A stretch of 34,763 nt of DNA, from the NCBI RefSeq assembly GCF_028290205.1, contig NZ_JAQGKF010000116.1:1-34763 (forward strand). Reading direction: 5' to 3'. The notes below the pieces were generated by a model, which searched no databases, was not told where the DNA came from, and saw only the letters and a list, made by a program, of their open reading frames with translations. Positions 1 through 15,667 of the stretch are shown here, piece by piece. The first letter of the stretch is position 1, and each line of letters opens with the position of its first letter. The position numbers and the translations under genes were made by a program. The DNA is from Enterovirga sp. (GTDB lineage: Bacteria; Pseudomonadota; Alphaproteobacteria; Rhizobiales; Beijerinckiaceae).

Positions 1-23
1 CGAGGTTCCTTGCCTGCGTCAGA

Positions 24-824
24 TCAGGCTTCGACGTGATCGCGACGCCGGGCAGCCTGCTGAAAGAACAGGGCTTGGCTGATCACGGCCGAGACATTGG
101 CCGGCTGGAAGGGCTTGGCGATCAGGAAGGCCGGCTCGGGCCGTTCCCCGGTCAGGAAGCGCTCAGGATAGGCCGTGATGAAGATCACCGGCACCTCGAA
201 GGTGGCCAGGAGATCGTTCACGGCGTCGAGACCGGAGGAGCCGTCGGCGAGCTGGATGTCGGCCAGGATCAGACCCGGCCGGTTCTTGCTGGCCAGCTCC
301 ACCGCTTCGGTGCGGGTGCGGGCAACGCCGGTGACGTTGTGGCCCAGCCCCTCGACCAGGGCCTCGAGGTCCATGGCGATCAGCGGCTCGTCTTCGATGA
401 TCATGATCGCGGTCGCGATGTCGGCCGCGAGCTCCCGGCCGGCTTCGTCCACGAGTTCGCGCACACGCTCGACGCCGGCGTCGAGAATCACGGCGGCCTC
501 TTCCTCGGTGAACCCTTCCAGGCTCGAGAGCAGGAACGCCTGGCGGGGCAGCGCGGTGATCTGGCCGAGCCGGACCTCGGCCGGGAGGTCGCGCACCACG
601 GGCTCGGTCTCGCCGTTCACCGCGAGCGAGTTCCAGATTCGGGTGAAGACCCGGAACAGCGCCACCTTGACGTTGGCATCGGCTCCGATGGTCGCCGGAT
701 CGCTGACCAGCGTCTCGAGCGTGGCGGCTACGTAGGCGTCACCGGCGAGCTGGCTCCCGGTGAGAGCCCGAGCGTAGCGTCGCAGATAGGGGAGATACTG
801 CACGACGAGCTGCGCTGGCGACAT
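24..824 (-). CDS. phyR: PhyR, general stress response anti-anti-sigma response regulator
   Basis: The 266-residue protein has the two-part PhyR design. Residues ~1-135 form an ECF-sigma-like domain, and residues ~140-260 form a receiver with acidic residues in IIEDEP (~142-147), the phospho-acceptor Asp189 in LADIQLADG and a conserved Lys in AKPF. In the known pathway, phosphorylated PhyR uses its sigma-like domain to sequester NepR and so frees EcfG; it acts in the cytoplasm. The ATG at 824 is supported by an AGAGG Shine-Dalgarno seven bases upstream. The gene diverges from nepR-ecfG, which is the classical arrangement, and a near-consensus EcfG promoter (GGAAC-N16-GGTT) lies upstream, suggesting autoregulation. 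The long plus-strand open frames covering this gene are GC-driven shadows. Confidence 0.95.
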   Translation of the reverse strand: MSPAQLVVQYLPYLRRYARALTGSQLAGDAYVAATLETLVSDPATIGADANVKVALFRVFTRIWNSLAVNGETEPVVRDLPAEVRLGQITALPRQAFLLSSLEGFTEEEAAVILDAGVERVRELVDEAGRELAADIATAIMIIEDEPLIAMDLEALVEGLGHNVTGVARTRTEAVELASKNRPGLILADIQLADGSSGLDAVNDLLATFEVPVIFITAYPERFLTGERPEPAFLIAKPFQPANVSAVISQALFFQQAARRRDHVEA

Positions 825-885
825 TCAATGGCCTCTTGGGAGCGGCAAGCCCCTGAAACGGGCGGGTGGTAGACAATCCCCGCCA

Positions 886-910
886 AACCCGCAAGGGAAG
901 GGAAAGTTCC
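886..910 (-). promoter_or_regulatory. Candidate EcfG promoter of phyR
   Basis: On the minus strand, GGAAC (906-910) is followed after 16 bases by GGTT (886-889). This is one base off the alphaproteobacterial EcfG consensus GGAAC-N16/17-CGTT. It lies about 60 bases upstream of the phyR ATG and back to back with the nepR promoter. Confidence 0.55.
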
Positions 911-920
911 AACCACGGAT

Positions 921-946
921 GGAACCGTCTCTTTCACGGCGGCGTT
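921..946 (+). promoter_or_regulatory. EcfG-type promoter of nepR-ecfG
   Basis: GGAAC (921-925) and CGTT (943-946) are separated by exactly 17 bases, a perfect match to the EcfG consensus. Transcription would start near 952, which supports autoregulation of nepR-ecfG. It also excludes a nepR start upstream of that point, in favour of the ATG at 975. Confidence 0.85.
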
Positions 947-974
947 GAAAGCCGTTTATAGCATCGGGGTGGGC

Positions 975-1202
975 ATGGCAGGTTCGGCAAAGCGGGACGG
1001 CAACGCTCCCAGGGCCGGAGGTAACGGTTCAACGAGTTCTCAACCCTCTCCCGACAGCCCCGGTCTGGACCGGGTCATCCAGGCGCAGATCGGCGACAAA
1101 CTCCGCGCCATGTACGGCGAACTGATCGAGCAGCCGGTTCCCGACCGCCTGACGGCGATTCTCGCCCGCATCGGGGCACCGGGTCGGGAGTCTGGCTCGT
1201 GA
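975..1202 (+). CDS. nepR: NepR anti-sigma factor
   Basis: This 75-residue protein has the short NepR core: LDRVIQAQIGDKLRAMY followed by ELIEQPVPDRL, which form the two helices that clamp the sigma factor. The first ~25 residues are a low-complexity Gly/Ser/Pro tail typical of the family. In the known system NepR binds EcfG in unstressed cells and is pulled off by phosphorylated PhyR. I chose the ATG at 975 because the open frame's earliest start (TTG at 945) overlaps the -10 element of the promoter at 921-946. The stop codon overlaps the ecfG GTG (GTGA), indicating translational coupling and stoichiometric production of sigma and anti-sigma factor. Confidence 0.9.
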   Translation: MAGSAKRDGNAPRAGGNGSTSSQPSPDSPGLDRVIQAQIGDKLRAMYGELIEQPVPDRLTAILARIGAPGRESGS

Positions 1203-1744
1203 CCCCGGAACCTGAAATCCGCGACGCTCTCCTCGGAGCCGTGCCGAGCCTGCGGGCCTTTGCCATTTCGCTGTGCGGTCAGGTCGACCGGGCCGACGAC
1301 CTGGTCCAGGACACCTTGCTGCGCGCCCTCTCCCATATCGACCGGTTTGAACGCGGCACGAATCTGAACGCGTGGCTGTTCACCATCCTGCGCAACCTGT
1401 TCCACTCCGAGTACCGGAAGCGGCGGCGCGAGGTCGAGGATCCGGATGGGTCTTATGCCGGCCGCCTCAAGACTCAGCCCGAACAGGGCGCGCGGCTCGA
1501 TTTCGAGGACTTCCGGACCGCTCTGGCGAAGCTTCCGCCCGACCAGCGGGAGGCCTTGCTGCTCGTCGGTGCCTCGGGCTTCTCCTATGAGGAGGCGGCC
1601 AATATCTGCCAATGCGCCGTCGGAACCATCAAGAGCCGCGTCAACCGGGCCCGCTCACGCCTGGCCAGCCTGCTCGCCGTCGACGATGTGGAGGATTTGG
1701 GGCCTGACAAGATGACCCGGGCCGCCCTGCAGCTCGTCGGCTGA
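1199..1744 (+). CDS. ecfG: EcfG-family ECF sigma factor (general stress response)
   Basis: The 181-residue protein is the length of an ECF sigma factor. Region 2 (residues ~15-75) contains DRADDLVQDTLLRAL and NLNAWLFTILRN. Region 4 (~110-165) contains LPPDQREALLLVG, then a helix-turn-helix ending in GTIKSRVNRARSRL. It directs RNA polymerase to GGAAC/CGTT promoters of general stress genes. The start is GTG, overlapping the nepR stop by four bases. Its position beside nepR and phyR makes the EcfG (ECF15) assignment firm. A strong terminator hairpin follows at 1771-1796. Confidence 0.95.
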   Translation: MTPEPEIRDALLGAVPSLRAFAISLCGQVDRADDLVQDTLLRALSHIDRFERGTNLNAWLFTILRNLFHSEYRKRRREVEDPDGSYAGRLKTQPEQGARLDFEDFRTALAKLPPDQREALLLVGASGFSYEEAANICQCAVGTIKSRVNRARSRLASLLAVDDVEDLGPDKMTRAALQLVG

Positions 1745-1770
1745 CGCCGGCGCGCCGCCCCTCCGACGCA

Positions 1771-1796
1771 AAACGCCGCCCCGAGGGGCGGCGTTT
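1771..1796. terminator. Intrinsic terminator between ecfG and the DUF1328 gene
   Basis: A perfect hairpin pairs AAACGCCGCCCC with GGGGCGGCGTTT around a 2-4 base loop. The arms begin with AAA and end with TTT, so it can act in both directions, and it sits between two convergent genes (ecfG ends at 1744, the next gene ends at 1812). Confidence 0.8.
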
Positions 1797-1811
1797 CCGG
1801 TCCGAGCCGCT

Positions 1812-1988
1812 CTAGACGGTCGGTGAGCGCCCGCGCAGAAGACCCACGACGGCGGAGATGGCGAACAGGACGACGGCGACGAAGAAGATCAGCTTCGCGA
1901 TCTCAACGGCCGTTCCGGCGATGCCGCCGAAGCCGAACACGGCTGCGACGAGCGCCACGATCAGGAATGTCAAAGCCCAGCCGATCAT
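1812..1988 (-). CDS. DUF1328-type small membrane protein
   Basis: The 58-residue protein consists almost entirely of two hydrophobic helices (residues ~2-20 and ~29-51) linked by a Gly-rich GFGGIAGTA turn, and ends in a basic RGR tail. [20 protein letters not shown] is the pattern of the DUF1328/YtjA family of inner-membrane proteins of unknown function. The start at 1988 is backed by GAGG five bases upstream; the longer open frame beyond it is not hydrophobic and is unlikely to be translated. A near-consensus EcfG promoter precedes it, so it is probably a stress-induced gene. Family members are often found among general stress regulons, but their molecular role is unknown. Confidence 0.85.
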   Translation of the reverse strand: MIGWALTFLIVALVAAVFGFGGIAGTAVEIAKLIFFVAVVLFAISAVVGLLRGRSPTV

Positions 1989-2032
1989 AACTGCCTCGTT
2001 CAAGGTGCCGAACAACTTCGGCCTGCCTCGAA

Positions 2033-2057
2033 AACACTGACAGAGCGAGAGAGTTCC
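2033..2057 (-). promoter_or_regulatory. Candidate EcfG promoter of the DUF1328 gene
   Basis: On the minus strand, GGAAC (2053-2057) and TGTT (2033-2036) are separated by 16 bases. The -10 has one mismatch to CGTT. The element lies 45 bases upstream of the start at 1988, a normal distance. Confidence 0.5.
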
Positions 2058-2082
2058 GGCCGGGTGCGTCATGTCGTCCGGG

Positions 2083-3462
2083 TCAGCGCGGCGCCGGATG
2101 CTCGTCCACCGAATCCGCCGAGGCGGGTGGCACCTCAATCCCGGACACTTCGCGCCGCCCCGCCTCGGCGGCCGCGATCTCGCTCGCGTCGGGCGCGTAG
2201 CCCGCGACCCCTGCCCCAAACACGGCCTCGGCTGAGGCGGGCCCGAGGAGGACGCGGTCGGCCAGAGACAAGGGCCCGGCCGCGATCATCACAAAATCGT
2301 ACTCTCCCGGATGGTCGTTCGCGACCAGGAACTGGAAATGCATCCGAAACGGCTTGAACACCATGCGCCGGTAGGTCTGCTCCGCCACCGTTTCCTTGAA
2401 GCGGGCCGACCTCACCACGGGATTCGGCATGGTGGCGGCGCCGGCCAGGTTCAGCTCGCGCGCCGGATTCCAGCCCGGGAAATTCATCCAGTCCTGCGGC
2501 GCCTGGTACTCCACCCAGAGCAGGCCCGGATCGCTCATGAGTCGCTCCAGGCGCTCGCGATAGCGGCGGGCGAAGGGGTTTTCGGCGACCAGGGGCACGC
2601 AGGAACCGACCGTCATCAGGCACAGGCGCCCGCCCGCGCCTGGCAGATTCGGATCCCCCTCGAGCGCCACGGCCACCACGTCGACCGCCAGCGTCGCGCC
2701 GGAGGAATGGCCGACAACAAGCACCTCGTCGACATCAGGCTGCGCACAGACGGCCTGCAAATGCGCAGCGAACTGGGCCACCCGCTCCTCGTGGTCGGGC
2801 CGCCATCCCATCCCATGCTGCCAGTTGGAGACCCAGTCATGCATGAGGTGCCAGACGAACCAGCGTTCGCCGAGGGGGTAAAACAGGCAGAAGCTGAGCC
2901 CCGCCACCCCGGCCACCAGCGCCGCCCGGCCGAATGCCGGAGCCGGCGCGAGCACAACCAGAAGATGGCTCACCAGCAGACCGAGCCCTAGGCAGGCGAG
3001 AAGCGCAACCAGGATCACAACGGCCGGATAAAGGATCACGCCGCCGAATTTCCAGTTCAGCCTGAAGAAACGGAACAGGGTGCCGGTGATGAGGCTGTGG
3101 GCGAGCCCAGCCATGAGAAGAGGAATCCCGATCAGCAGCGGGCGGCGAAAATCCCGCAGCACGATGTCGTCCCAGCGCAGAACGTCGTAGGTGGTGTGAG
3201 TCTCCCAGCCCGCGGCCGCGGCCGCGACCTGCCAGCGCAGCCCGGGCACCGCGGGCAGCGGCTCGACCGCGGACACCTCCCGACGCGACAGACCGAAGCG
3301 TTTGGCGTATCTGATGAATTCCCGCACGAACAGCATGCGGTAGCGCGTCTCGCCGGCTGGATCGTAACCGGGGATGAACAGGACGGCCCGGCGTTTCACG
3401 GGCTGTCCGGACGCCGCGTGCCCTTGCCGCGCGGGAGGCGTGAAGGACAGAGCGGGCTTCAT
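2083..3462 (-). CDS. Membrane-anchored alpha/beta hydrolase of unknown substrate
   Basis: This is a ~459-residue protein. After an N-terminal strand ([10 protein letters not shown]) come hydrophobic segments at roughly residues 105-190 ([52 protein letters not shown]), then a catalytic half with the nucleophile elbow VVGHSSGA, the GxSxG motif of alpha/beta hydrolases. A lid and catalytic core split by membrane helices suggests a bilayer-facing esterase or lipase; the substrate cannot be told. The first methionine that fits a domain start is at 3462 (MKPALSF). Upstream alternatives at 3546 (ATG) and 3561 (TTG) add a Gly/Pro-rich tail, and none has a good ribosome-binding site. It is transcribed away from the polyketide synthase, so it need not belong to that pathway. 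Confidence 0.7.
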   Translation of the reverse strand: MKPALSFTPPARQGHAASGQPVKRRAVLFIPGYDPAGETRYRMLFVREFIRYAKRFGLSRREVSAVEPLPAVPGLRWQVAAAAAGWETHTTYDVLRWDDIVLRDFRRPLLIGIPLLMAGLAHSLITGTLFRFFRLNWKFGGVILYPAVVILVALLACLGLGLLVSHLLVVLAPAPAFGRAALVAGVAGLSFCLFYPLGERWFVWHLMHDWVSNWQHGMGWRPDHEERVAQFAAHLQAVCAQPDVDEVLVVGHSSGATLAVDVVAVALEGDPNLPGAGGRLCLMTVGSCVPLVAENPFARRYRERLERLMSDPGLLWVEYQAPQDWMNFPGWNPARELNLAGAATMPNPVVRSARFKETVAEQTYRRMVFKPFRMHFQFLVANDHPGEYDFVMIAAGPLSLADRVLLGPASAEAVFGAGVAGYAPDASEIAAAEAGRREVSGIEVPPASADSVDEHPAPR

Positions 3463-3663
3463 GGGGCCGTTGTAGGGGAGCGCGCAGCTCGGGCGCAAAC
3501 CGCCCTGGCCGCCCCCCGGGCCCGTATCCCCAGCCCGGTCTGCCATTAGGAGGTGGGGCAACAGAGCGCGACAATCTGAGATGGTTCGACGGCTGGAATT
3601 GCCGAGCGTGCACGGCCTGTTCTATGAGGTCGGCTCCGCAATCTTTCGCGTCGGAGCAGCTGA

Positions 3664-11096
<7,433 letters not shown>

Positions 11097-11100
<4 letters not shown>

Positions 11101-12470
11101 CGGACGGGAAAGGCGGCCTCTCCGCGGCCGACAAGGAAGCGCTTCTCGCGCGCGCCGCGCGCCGCAAATCCACGGCCCCCTCCACAGCTCCCCCGAGGGA
11201 GCGCGACGCTCCGGTGGTGGATCCGGCTCTGACCGATTTCACCACGCTGCCCGGCTATCGTGAGATGCAGATGCAGCGCTCCTTCGCGGAGGTGCTCGGG
11301 CTCGAAAACCCGTTCTTCCGGGTGCACGAGGAGCGGGCCGGCGCCCAGACGCGGATCGGCAACCGCAGCTACTCCAACTTCGCGTCCTACGATTATCTCG
11401 GGCTGAACGGCCATCCGGAGGTCGCCGCGGCCGCCAAGGCCGCGATCGACCGCTACGGCACGTCGACCTCCGCCTCCCGGGTGGTGGCTGGGGAGCGGCC
11501 GATCCACCGCGACCTCGAACTCGGCCTCGCCGGCCTCTACGAGGCGGAGGATTGCGTCGTCATGGTCAGCGGCCATGCCACCAATGTCGGCGTGGTGGGC
11601 GCCCTCGTCGGGTCGCGCGATCTGATCGTCTACGACGAGCTGATCCACAACAGCGTCGCCATCGGCGCGCAGCTTTCGGGCGCCGCGCGGCGCTCCTTCG
11701 CGCATAACGACCTCGACGCGCTCGAGGCGACGCTGAGCGGCGTCCGCCGGCAGTTCGGCCGCGCCCTGATCGTGGTCGAAGGGCTGTACAGCATGGACGG
11801 GGACGTTCCCGACCTCGCGCGGCTGATCGAGATCAAGCAGCGCCACGGCGCCTGGCTCATGGTGGACGACGCGCATGGCCTGGGCGTGCTGGGTGCCGGC
11901 GGGCGCGGCCTCGCCCAGCATGCCGGGATCGACCCGCGGCTGGTCGACATCTGGATGGGCACGCTGTCCAAGACGCTGGCCGGAGCGGGGGGCTACATCG
12001 CCGGTCCGGCTCCCCTGATCGATTTCATCCGCACGTCCGTCGGCGCCTTCGTGTTCAGCGTCGGCCTGTCGCCGCCGGTCGCGGCCGCGGCGCATGCCGC
12101 CCTTGGCGTCATGGCGCGGGAGCCGGAGCGGGTGACGCGGCTGCACGCCAACGGCGCGGCCTTCCTGGCCGCCGCCAAGCGTCGTGGCCTCGATGTGGGC
12201 ACCAGCGCCGGGCTCGCCATCACGCCCGTGATCCTCGGCGAGTCGCTGAAGGCGGCGCTGCTGTCCGACCGGCTGTCGCGCCGGGGCTACAACGTGATGC
12301 CGATTCTCCACCCGGCTGTGCCGGAGCGGCTGGCCAGGCTTCGCTTCTTCGTCACCTCCGAACACAGCCCGGAGCAGATCGAGGCCGCGGTCGCGGCCAC
12401 GGCCGAGGAGATGGACGGGCTGATCAGCACGGCCGACGCGATGAAGGACATCTCCCGCCGCCTGCCCTAG
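11097..12470 (+). CDS. Alpha-oxoamine synthase (PLP-dependent; AONS/serine palmitoyltransferase-like)
   Basis: The 457-residue protein is a fold-type I PLP enzyme of the alpha-oxoamine synthase family, which condenses an acyl thioester with an amino acid and releases CO2. Key sites are His160 in SGHATNVG (stacks on PLP), Asp257/His260 in VDDAHGLGVLG, and the Schiff-base Lys292 in GTLSKTLAGAGG. Canonical members have about 390-400 residues. Here some 60 extra N-terminal residues, rich in Ala, Arg and Pro, precede the catalytic core and might contact the upstream ACP (inference). The TTG start overlaps the polyketide synthase stop (TTGA), with AAGAGG upstream, so the two are translationally coupled. 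The likely role is off-loading the polyketide chain as a 2-amino-3-ketone, as FUM8 does for FUM1 in Fusarium. The amino acid used (Ala, Ser or Gly) cannot be read from sequence. Confidence 0.9.
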
Positions 12471-12476
12471 CGGCGG

Positions 12477-14426
12477 TCAGGCCCCGACCGCGCGCAGCCG
12501 CTCCGGCGGCTGCTCCCCGGCAGTGCCGGCGGCCCCCTGGTCCTCCTGCGCGAGGACGGGCCGGTACTCCGCCACGAGCGCCCTGAGGGCTGCGACCACG
12601 CCCGGCGCATCGTGCCCCAAGACGGCCGAGCGCAGGCGCTCGAGGCCCGCCTCGATCTGCTCGCCGGAGGGCAGGCGCGGGTCGGTCGCCCGCACGCCCG
12701 CGATCGCGGTGGCGTGCAGGGCCTCGCCCTGACTCTCCAGGATCTCGCTCAGCCGCTCGCCGGGACGCAGGCCGGTGAAGCGGATCTCCACGTCGACGTC
12801 GGGTTCGAGCCCGGCCAGCCGGATCATGCGGCGGGCCAGGTCGACGATGCGCACCGGCTGCCCCATGTCGAGCACGAACGTGGGCGAGGTCTCGGGCGAG
12901 CGCACGCCCTCGGCGGAGGCGAGCAGCACCAGGGTGACCGCCTCCTGGATGGTCATGAAGTAGCGTTCGACGTCCGGGTGCGTGACCGTGATCGGCCCGC
13001 CGGCTTTGAGCTGCTCGGTGAAGAGCGGAATGACCGAGCCCGACGAGCCGAGCACGTTGCCGAACCGGACGGCGAAGAACCGCGTCGGCGCGCCCGCCTT
13101 GCGGGCCTGGCGGTCGGCATCGGCAAAGACGAGCTCGCCGGCCCGCTTGGTCGCGCCCAGCACCGAGACCGGGTCCACGGCCTTGTCTGTGGAGATGAAG
13201 ACGGCGCAGGCGGCGCCGACGCGGGCCGCCTCGCGGGCGACCTCCTGCGTGCCGAGGGTGTTGGTGGCCGCCGCCGCGACCGGGTGAGCTTCGACGATGT
13301 CGACATGCTTCAGGGCGGCCGCATGAAACACGAGATCAGGCCGGAACGTCGAAAAGGCGCGCCCAAGATCGCCTGCGTCGCAGACGCTGCCGAGATGCTG
13401 GACGAGCGCCAGCCCGGGGTCGCGGCTGCGCAGCTCGCGCGCCACCGACCACAGCGCCAGCTCGGACTGGTCGAGCAGCATCAGGCGGGCGGGGCCCATC
13501 TCGGCGATCTGCCGGCACAGTTCCGAGCCGATGGAGCCGCCCGCCCCCGTCACGAGGACGGCGCGGCCGCCGACCAGCGCCCGGACGTCGGCCAGATCCG
13601 CCTCCCGGCTGGAACGGCCGAGGAGGTCATCGATGGACACGGGGGCGAGAGTCAGCCGGCTGTCACCCTCCTGACCGATCTCGGCCATCGATTGCGTCAC
13701 CCGCACCGTGGCAATGCCGAGCCGGCGCGCCGCGCCCAGCAGGCCGTCCACGCCCGGTCCGGTCAGGACTTCGCGCAAGATCACCAAACGGCGCGGCTTG
13801 ATGTGGCGGATCTCGAGCTGGCGCATCACCTCGTCGAGGTCCCCGAGCGAGCCCATGATGGGCACCCCGTGGATGCGCTCGCCGAGATGGCGCTGCTTTG
13901 AGGTCAGAATGGCGACAGGCTCGAGCGAGGTCACGGCATCGCGGCGCAGCCGGCGGATGAGCTGGTCCGCTTCGTCGTCGGATCCGGCGATCAGCACTGG
14001 CATGCGGTAGGCCCCGCGCAAGGCCCGGCGGTCGCGGCGCCGGCTGCGATAGGTGCGGTACAGGACCCGCGGCCCGGCCAGGAGTGCGATCTGGACCAGC
14101 CAGTAGATCACCGGGACGGTCCTGGGCACGATCACCTCGCCGCGGGCCAGGAAGTCCGTCAGGGCCAGGAACACGGCCGGAATGGCGGAGGCGGCTGCAA
14201 TGCGGCCGAGATCGGCGATCGAGACGAAGCGCCACGGCGAGCGCGGCAGCCGGAACAGCCAATAGGCCACGAGCGCGATCGGCATCGCGGCGGCACAGAC
14301 GAGCAGGATCGTATCCAGGCGCAGCCAGAATTCGGGCGACCCCCAGCGCAGATAGAAGCTGGCGAGGAGCGCCACGGCCGTCATCCCGACGTCGTGCCCC
14401 CCGATGATCAGCCTGCGCAAATTCAA
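12477..14426 (-). CDS. CapD/WbpM/FlaA1-type membrane nucleotide-sugar 4,6-dehydratase
   Basis: This protein has 649 residues from the chosen start. About four N-terminal transmembrane helices are followed by a CoA-binding-like Rossmann region and a C-terminal SDR domain with TGAGGSIGSE, HAAALKHVD, FISTDKAVDP and RFGNVLGSSGSVIP, the signature of UDP-GlcNAc 4,6-dehydratases for O-antigen or capsule sugars. The usual catalytic Tyr/Met four residues before the Lys is Leu here (VLGATK), a variation on the SMK triad of WbpM-like enzymes. I place the start at the TTG at 14426, which has AGGA six bases upstream and leaves LRRLIIGGHD, the usual family N-terminus. An upstream TTG at 14477 would add 17 residues. 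It ends six bases from the convergent oxoamine synthase. The likely partner is the WbpV-like reductase at 22055-23023. Confidence 0.88.
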   Translation of the reverse strand: MNLRRLIIGGHDVGMTAVALLASFYLRWGSPEFWLRLDTILLVCAAAMPIALVAYWLFRLPRSPWRFVSIADLGRIAAASAIPAVFLALTDFLARGEVIVPRTVPVIYWLVQIALLAGPRVLYRTYRSRRRDRRALRGAYRMPVLIAGSDDEADQLIRRLRRDAVTSLEPVAILTSKQRHLGERIHGVPIMGSLGDLDEVMRQLEIRHIKPRRLVILREVLTGPGVDGLLGAARRLGIATVRVTQSMAEIGQEGDSRLTLAPVSIDDLLGRSSREADLADVRALVGGRAVLVTGAGGSIGSELCRQIAEMGPARLMLLDQSELALWSVARELRSRDPGLALVQHLGSVCDAGDLGRAFSTFRPDLVFHAAALKHVDIVEAHPVAAAATNTLGTQEVAREAARVGAACAVFISTDKAVDPVSVLGATKRAGELVFADADRQARKAGAPTRFFAVRFGNVLGSSGSVIPLFTEQLKAGGPITVTHPDVERYFMTIQEAVTLVLLASAEGVRSPETSPTFVLDMGQPVRIVDLARRMIRLAGLEPDVDVEIRFTGLRPGERLSEILESQGEALHATAIAGVRATDPRLPSGEQIEAGLERLRSAVLGHDAPGVVAALRALVAEYRPVLAQEDQGAAGTAGEQPPERLRAVGA

Positions 14427-14596
14427 GCTCGTTCCTGCTCCCGGAACCGCGCTCCCGTGCCGGCTCCGACCTTCCAACTAGGCCGAAACGCCGAGAAGCG
14501 CATCCCTGGTGTGTGGGCGGAAGGCAGGCCGCAATCCAGGCTCACCGAATCCGGGGAGGCCACAGCCCTGCTGGCGCACTGAAGCCCGCGACGTGG

Positions 14597-14980
14597 CTAG
14601 GAGGTGAACAGGCTCGGCAGCATGCGGGCCAGGTCGCGATGGTCGTAGGGCTTCTCCCATCGCTGCACGTCGCCATACCGGTCCGGGATCAAGGAGGGGC
14701 CGTATCCGGTCGCGAAGACGAACGGAACCTGCCGATTCATTAGGGCATCCGCAACCGGATAGACCGCTTCGCCCTGAAGGTTGATGTCGAGCACGGCAAG
14801 ATCGATCGGTTCGCTGGACGCCACAAACGCCATCGCCCGGGCGAGGTCGGGCACGGGGCCGACCACATCCGCGCCAAGCGCGGCAAGCTCGGCCGCGACG
14901 TCGTCGGCGATGAAGTACTCGTCTTCAACGACCAACACCCGCCGGCCCCTGAGCCGCTCGGGCAGCTTACTCTCCATCAT
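14597..14980 (-). CDS. Single-domain response regulator (FAT GUY-like)
   Basis: The 127-residue protein is a lone receiver with no output domain: VLVVEDEYF provides the acidic pocket, Asp65 in LAVLDINLQG is the phospho-acceptor, FATGYG follows strand 4, and EKPYD carries the conserved Lys. The FATGY segment resembles the FAT GUY family of single-domain receivers (for example Sphingomonas SdrG and Caulobacter MrrA), which relay phosphate in the general stress response with HWE/HisKA_2 kinases. The open frame runs further upstream, but the tandem ATGs at 14980 and 14977 directly precede the receiver fold, and the upstream extension is unlike any domain. A weak EcfG-like element lies at 15031-15055. 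Confidence 0.88.
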   Translation of the reverse strand: MMESKLPERLRGRRVLVVEDEYFIADDVAAELAALGADVVGPVPDLARAMAFVASSEPIDLAVLDINLQGEAVYPVADALMNRQVPFVFATGYGPSLIPDRYGDVQRWEKPYDHRDLARMLPSLFTS

Positions 14981-15030
14981 CTTGGTCACCGGTGCGCGTT
15001 CAGGCGGCCCCAACTTGAGGTCGCAAAGGA

Positions 15031-15055
15031 AATGTCCGTGGGAGGACAGAGTTCC
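15031..15055 (-). promoter_or_regulatory. Weak EcfG-like promoter element upstream of the 14597-14980 response regulator
   Basis: On the minus strand, GGAAC (15051-15055) and CATT (15031-15034) are separated by 16 bases. There is one mismatch in the -10, and the element lies 50 bases upstream of the gene. The remainder of the 225-base gap (14981-15205) shows no gene. Confidence 0.35.
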
Positions 15056-15205
15056 CGCGGCCCATCGTGACCCGGTCGCGCGCCTTGGGCGATCTGTGCG
15101 GGTCTGAACCCGGAGGTGCAACCACCGGGCGGCACCCCGGCCGCCGCAACGGGCGCGGCGCGGGGATCCCATGCAGCCCTCCGACGCGGCGGGAGGACGC
15201 CAGGC

Positions 15206-15592
15206 TCACCCGCTCTGGCGCGGCCCGAGCGAGTTCGCCGCGTCGGCGAGGCCGGCCAGCAGAGTGCTCGTGTCGTAGGGTTTCGGCACCAGCCGGTGCC
15301 GGCGATACCGGACGGGGATCTCGGACGGCTGGTAGGCGGTGGCAAACACGAACGGCACGCCTCGCTCAAGCAGGGCATCGGCGACCGGGTACGCGAGATC
15401 GTGGCCCAGATTGATGTCCAGCACGGCCAAGTCGAACTCGTCGCGATCCACGTGGAGAAGCGCTTCGTCCATGTGGGACACCGGGCCGATCACATCGGCC
15501 CCGGCACGGGTCAGAGCATCCTCGATGTCTGCAGCGACGAAGTATTCGTCTTCGACAACCAGAATTCGATAGCCTGCTAGCAACGGCACCAT
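15206..15592 (-). CDS. Single-domain response regulator (FAT GUY-like paralogue)
   Basis: The 128-residue receiver is clearly paralogous to its neighbour at 14597-14980: VVEDEYFVAADIEDAL, phospho-acceptor Asp59 in LAVLDINLGHD, FATAYQPSE at strand 4 and PKPYD with the conserved Lys. The Gly of FATGY is Ala here, so the motif is slightly diverged. There is no DNA-binding or enzymatic domain, so it should pass phosphate or titrate kinases. The ATG at 15592 immediately precedes the first receiver strand. A perfect EcfG promoter 53 bases upstream makes it a predicted direct target of EcfG, closing a possible feedback loop on the stress response. Confidence 0.9.
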   Translation of the reverse strand: MVPLLAGYRILVVEDEYFVAADIEDALTRAGADVIGPVSHMDEALLHVDRDEFDLAVLDINLGHDLAYPVADALLERGVPFVFATAYQPSEIPVRYRRHRLVPKPYDTSTLLAGLADAANSLGPRQSG

Positions 15593-15642
15593 TCCGCCAT
15601 AAACCCCACAGACAAGGCGTTTCGCAAGCTCTGCTGCCGTAC

Positions 15643-15667
15643 GGAACGGCGCACTGACCGTCCTGTT
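15643..15667 (+). promoter_or_regulatory. Near-consensus EcfG element facing the Crp/Fnr gene
   Basis: GGAAC-N16-TGTT on the plus strand is superimposed on the minus-strand promoter and has one mismatch in the -10. It could drive the regulator starting at 15810, but this is less certain than the reverse element. Confidence 0.35.

Noticed and set aside
36-872. 278-codon plus-strand frame opposite phyR
   Set aside because: phyR is unambiguous in sequence and context, so this frame is a shadow.
12612-13901. 429-codon plus-strand frame opposite the CapD-like gene
   Set aside because: The minus strand carries a complete set of dehydratase motifs, and the plus frame has low-complexity composition.
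14424-14450. GTTCC/GGAAC inverted pair near the start of the CapD-like gene
   Set aside because: It looks like EcfG -35 elements, but the corresponding -10 positions fall inside the coding region or face no gene.
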